Assembly (NCBI RefSeq): GCF_009687845.1
Contig: NZ_BLAD01000088.1
Span: 1 to 59,311, forward strand
From: Acrocarpospora corrugata
Lineage (GTDB): Bacteria; Actinomycetota; Actinomycetes; Streptosporangiales; Streptosporangiaceae
DNA length: 59,311 nucleotides
Direction: 5' to 3'
Shown: one piece after another, positions 57,395 through 59,311 of the stretch
Position numbering within the stretch: the first letter of the stretch is position 1
How the letters are laid out: every line of letters starts with the position of its first letter
The notes under the pieces: generated by a model
The model's database searches: none
Told to the model about the DNA's origin: nothing
What the model saw: the letters and a program-made list of their open reading frames with translations, nothing else
Position numbers and translations under genes: made by a program

Positions 57395-57832
57395 ATGTCG
57401 TTTGCCGACAAGTTGCTGCTGTGGTTCCACATCGGGTTCGCGATCTTCGCGATCGGCCCGCTCACCGTCGTCACGAGTTACGTGCCGCGCTACATCCGGG
57501 CGCGTGATCTCAACGTCCTGCGCTTCCTGAAGCGGGCCGCGCGGCTGTTCGGGTTGCCGACGCTCGGGGTGTTCCTGTTCGGGATCCTGCTCGGCAGGGC
57601 CTCGCTGGCCGAGGTCTACCTGACGGTGTCGATGACCTTGTTCATCGTGGCCGCGGTGCTGCTGGTCATCATCGACCGGGATCTGAGCAAGGCCGTCCGG
57701 GCTCTCGAGAACGACAACCCGGACGACGACGCGAAGGTGCAGACCGGCCGGATCGCGGCGCTGGGCGGCGTGACCGCGCTGATCTGGCTGGTGATCCTGG
57801 TGCTGATGGTCTTCAACAATCCCGGCAGTTAG
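57395..57832 (+). CDS. Four-helix membrane protein (DUF2269-like)
   Basis: 145 residues with four membrane helices (about 6-28, 48-66, 72-92, 118-140) and a cytoplasmic acidic loop (ENDNPDDDAK). The pattern LWFHIGFAIFAIGPLTVVTSYVPRYIRARD with GLPTLGVFLFGILLGRASLAEVY is similar to DUF2269-type integral membrane proteins. TAGCCT ends 6 nt before the ATG and there is no ribosome binding site, so the message is probably leaderless. The stop overlaps the metB stop by 4 bp (convergent). Confidence 0.8.
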   Translation: MSFADKLLLWFHIGFAIFAIGPLTVVTSYVPRYIRARDLNVLRFLKRAARLFGLPTLGVFLFGILLGRASLAEVYLTVSMTLFIVAAVLLVIIDRDLSKAVRALENDNPDDDAKVQTGRIAALGGVTALIWLVILVLMVFNNPGS

Positions 57833-58968
57833 CCGAGCGCCTGAGAAAGGTCGGCGACCAGGTCGTCCACGGTCTCGATGCCGACCGACAGGCGGACCAG
57901 GTCGCCGGGCACCTCCAGCGGCGAGCCGGCGGCGGACGCGTGGGTCATCCGGCCGGGATGCTCGATCAGGGATTCGACGCCGCCGAGGGACTCGCCGAGT
58001 GTGAACAGGCGGGTCCGGTTGCAGACCTCGACGGCGGCGTCCTCGCCACCGGCGACCCGGAACGAGATCATCCCGCCGAAACGCTTCATCTGCTTGGCCG
58101 CGATCTCGTGCCCCGGGTGGGTGGGCAGGCCCGGGTACAGCACCTCGGTCACCTTCCGGTGCGCCCGCAGCAGATCCACGATCCGCTCGGCGTTGTCGCA
58201 GTGCCGGTCCATCCGCACCCCGAGCGTCTTCAGCCCGCGCAGCGTCAGCCACGCGTCGAAAGGCCCGGCCACCGCGCCCATCGCGTTCTGGTGGTACGCG
58301 AGCCGCTCCCCCAGTTCGGCCGACCCGGCCACGAGCGCGCCCCCGATGACATCGGAGTGCCCCCCGACATACTTCGTGGTGGAGTGCACCACCGCGTCGG
58401 CGCCCAGCGCCAGCGGCTGCTGCAGGTACGGCGAGGCGAAGGTGTTGTCCACCACGAGCAGCGCCTCCGCGTCGTGCGCGACCGAGGCGAGCGCCGCGAT
58501 GTCGGCGATGCCGAGCAGCGGATTGGTGGGCGTCTCCACCCAGATCACCTTGGTCTCCGTCCGGACCGCGGCCCGGACGGCGGCCACGTCCCCGAGCGGA
58601 ACCGGGTCGTAGGACAGCCCCCACGCCGCCAGCACTTTCGCGAACAGGCGATACGTGCCGCCGTAGGCGTCGTTCGGGATGATCACGTGATCGCCGGGAC
58701 GGCAGACGGCACGCAACAGCGTGTCCTCGGCGGCCAGTCCGGACGCGAACGCCAGCCCCCGCGCCCCGCCCTCGACGGCGGCCAGGCACTCTTCCAGTGC
58801 GGTACGGGTCGGGTTCGCCGACCGGCTGTACTCGTAACCGGACCTAAGCCCACCCACACCGTCCTGCTTATAGGTAGAAACGGCATAGATGGGCGGTACG
58901 ACGGCCCCGGTCAGCGGGTCCGCCTCTTGACCCGCGTGAATGGCCAGGGTCTCAAAGCCTTCAGTCAT
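57829..58968 (-). CDS. metB: Cystathionine gamma-synthase/gamma-lyase-type PLP enzyme
   Basis: 379 residues, full-length Cys/Met metabolism PLP enzyme: YEYSRSANPTRTALEECLAAVEGG, AYGGTYRLF, DNTFASPYLQQPLALGADAVVHSTTKYVGGHSD with the PLP lysine K199, and LIEHPGRMTHAS. It makes cystathionine from O-acetyl or O-succinyl homoserine, or splits it (lyase); the sequence does not separate the two. The orthologue at the end of the mca/greA block in M. tuberculosis is called metB. TAGCCT ends 7 nt before the ATG. Confidence 0.93.
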   Translation of the reverse strand: MTEGFETLAIHAGQEADPLTGAVVPPIYAVSTYKQDGVGGLRSGYEYSRSANPTRTALEECLAAVEGGARGLAFASGLAAEDTLLRAVCRPGDHVIIPNDAYGGTYRLFAKVLAAWGLSYDPVPLGDVAAVRAAVRTETKVIWVETPTNPLLGIADIAALASVAHDAEALLVVDNTFASPYLQQPLALGADAVVHSTTKYVGGHSDVIGGALVAGSAELGERLAYHQNAMGAVAGPFDAWLTLRGLKTLGVRMDRHCDNAERIVDLLRAHRKVTEVLYPGLPTHPGHEIAAKQMKRFGGMISFRVAGGEDAAVEVCNRTRLFTLGESLGGVESLIEHPGRMTHASAAGSPLEVPGDLVRLSVGIETVDDLVADLSQALG

Positions 58969-58975
58969 GCGTCCG

Positions 58976-58981
58976 AGGCTA
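58976..58981 (-). promoter_or_regulatory. Candidate -10 box of leaderless metB transcript
   Basis: TAGCCT on the minus strand, ending 7 nt before the ATG at 58968, no Shine-Dalgarno sequence. Confidence 0.5.
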
Positions 58982-59168
58982 CTGTGTTTATGGCCGTGCC
59001 TCCGGCACGGCGGGCTTGGCCGCCCCTTAGCCGGTGTCTTCCCTCGTCACTCCGGCCGCTTCGCGACCTGCGTTCCTCAGTCCATACGCAGGGGTGGCCC
59101 GATTTACGGTGCGGAGGGTGCCGGGAAGGGTCCGTAGCGTGGCTCTTGGGGTGGGAGGGCCTTGCATA

Positions 59169-59311
59169 TCCGGCGAAGCCGACATCGCCGGCACGGCGAT
59201 CATCGGGGGCGGGCGGAGGCCCGCAACGAACAAACGGGTGGGTGGGTGATCCACGTCTGTCCGGCGGAGCCGTCTTCGTCGCCAGGGCGACCATCGGGGG
59301 CGGGCGGAGGC
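59169..59311. repeat. 52-bp direct repeat with 91-bp period at the window edge
   Basis: Copies at 59169-59220 and 59260-59311 share TCCGGCG, and their last 20 bases (CATCGGGGGCGGGCGGAGGC) are identical; the window ends exactly after the second copy, so more copies may follow. Confidence 0.7.

Larger units (their letters stand above)
58969..59311. other. Gene-free right edge with hairpin and long-period direct repeat
   Basis: No supported gene. GCCGTGCC-N3-GGCACGGC (58993-59011) is a perfect 8-bp hairpin close to the metB -35 region or a terminator for a neighbouring unit. The remainder carries the 52-bp direct repeat listed separately. Confidence 0.6.

Noticed and set aside
59034-59249. 71-codon ORF at the right edge
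   Set aside because: No ribosome binding site, no family resemblance, and it runs through a direct repeat.

Overview
High-GC (about 70%) chromosomal DNA with GTG-rich starts, a mycothiol S-conjugate amidase, PASTA-less Ser/Thr kinases, a DUF6292 gene and a Lys/Ala/Pro-rich lipid-droplet-type protein next to xseA. Together these point to an actinomycete, most likely Streptosporangiales (Nonomuraea/Microbispora-like). Gene order follows a conserved actinobacterial core block. From memory, xseA-xseB-DUF4245-glpX-fumarase-phoH-cis-prenyltransferase-greA-DUF4307-mca-DUF255-metB also clusters in Mycobacterium tuberculosis (about Rv1079-Rv1110). No tRNA, rRNA, transposon, prophage or CRISPR array was seen.

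Left part (1-20 kb): a 5'-truncated Ala/Lys-rich protein, exonuclease VII (xseAB), DUF4245, a TetR regulator, glpX (gluconeogenic FBPase), DUF1707, two transporters around a MocR-type regulator, then class I fumarase, two leaderless Ser/Thr kinases, class II fumarase, a 3-hydroxybutyrate-dehydrogenase-like SDR and a family 2 glycosyltransferase. Short tandem repeats cluster in the first 6 kb, and two sets include the stop codon of the adjacent gene.

Middle (20-39 kb): a lytic-transglycosylase-like wall protein with a CRP-like box upstream, a response regulator/histidine kinase/lipoprotein operon, PIN-PhoH, a cis-prenyltransferase, and a four-gene minus-strand cassette (TIGR04222 membrane protein with a Cys/Gly tail, DUF692/MNIO oxidase, small partner-like protein, unknown protein). 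pckA follows with three 16-bp palindromic sites upstream, then an MFS exporter with TetR, an NlpC/P60 peptidase, greA, DUF4307, mca and a 51-aa membrane ORF.

Right part (39-59 kb): DUF255 thioredoxin-like protein, class A PBP, Lrp/AsnC regulator divergent from hppD, M1 peptidase lipoprotein, DrrAB-type ABC exporter, threonine ammonia-lyase, ROK glucokinase, FIST sensor protein, a MoxR-VWA pair, DUF6292 with a GntR/UTRA regulator and its putative triple operator, two small membrane proteins and cystathionine gamma-synthase.

Functional themes are central carbon flux (glpX, pckA, two fumarases, glucokinase), cell-wall metabolism (PBP, NlpC, SLT, cis-prenyltransferase, kinases) and thiol chemistry (mca, metB, DUF255). 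The most promising undescribed system is the TIGR04222/DUF692 cassette, which looks like a ribosomally made, cysteine-modified membrane protein with its own modifying enzyme. A second window-wide pattern is that at least eleven genes have a -10-like hexamer 6-8 nt before the start codon, consistent with leaderless mRNAs.
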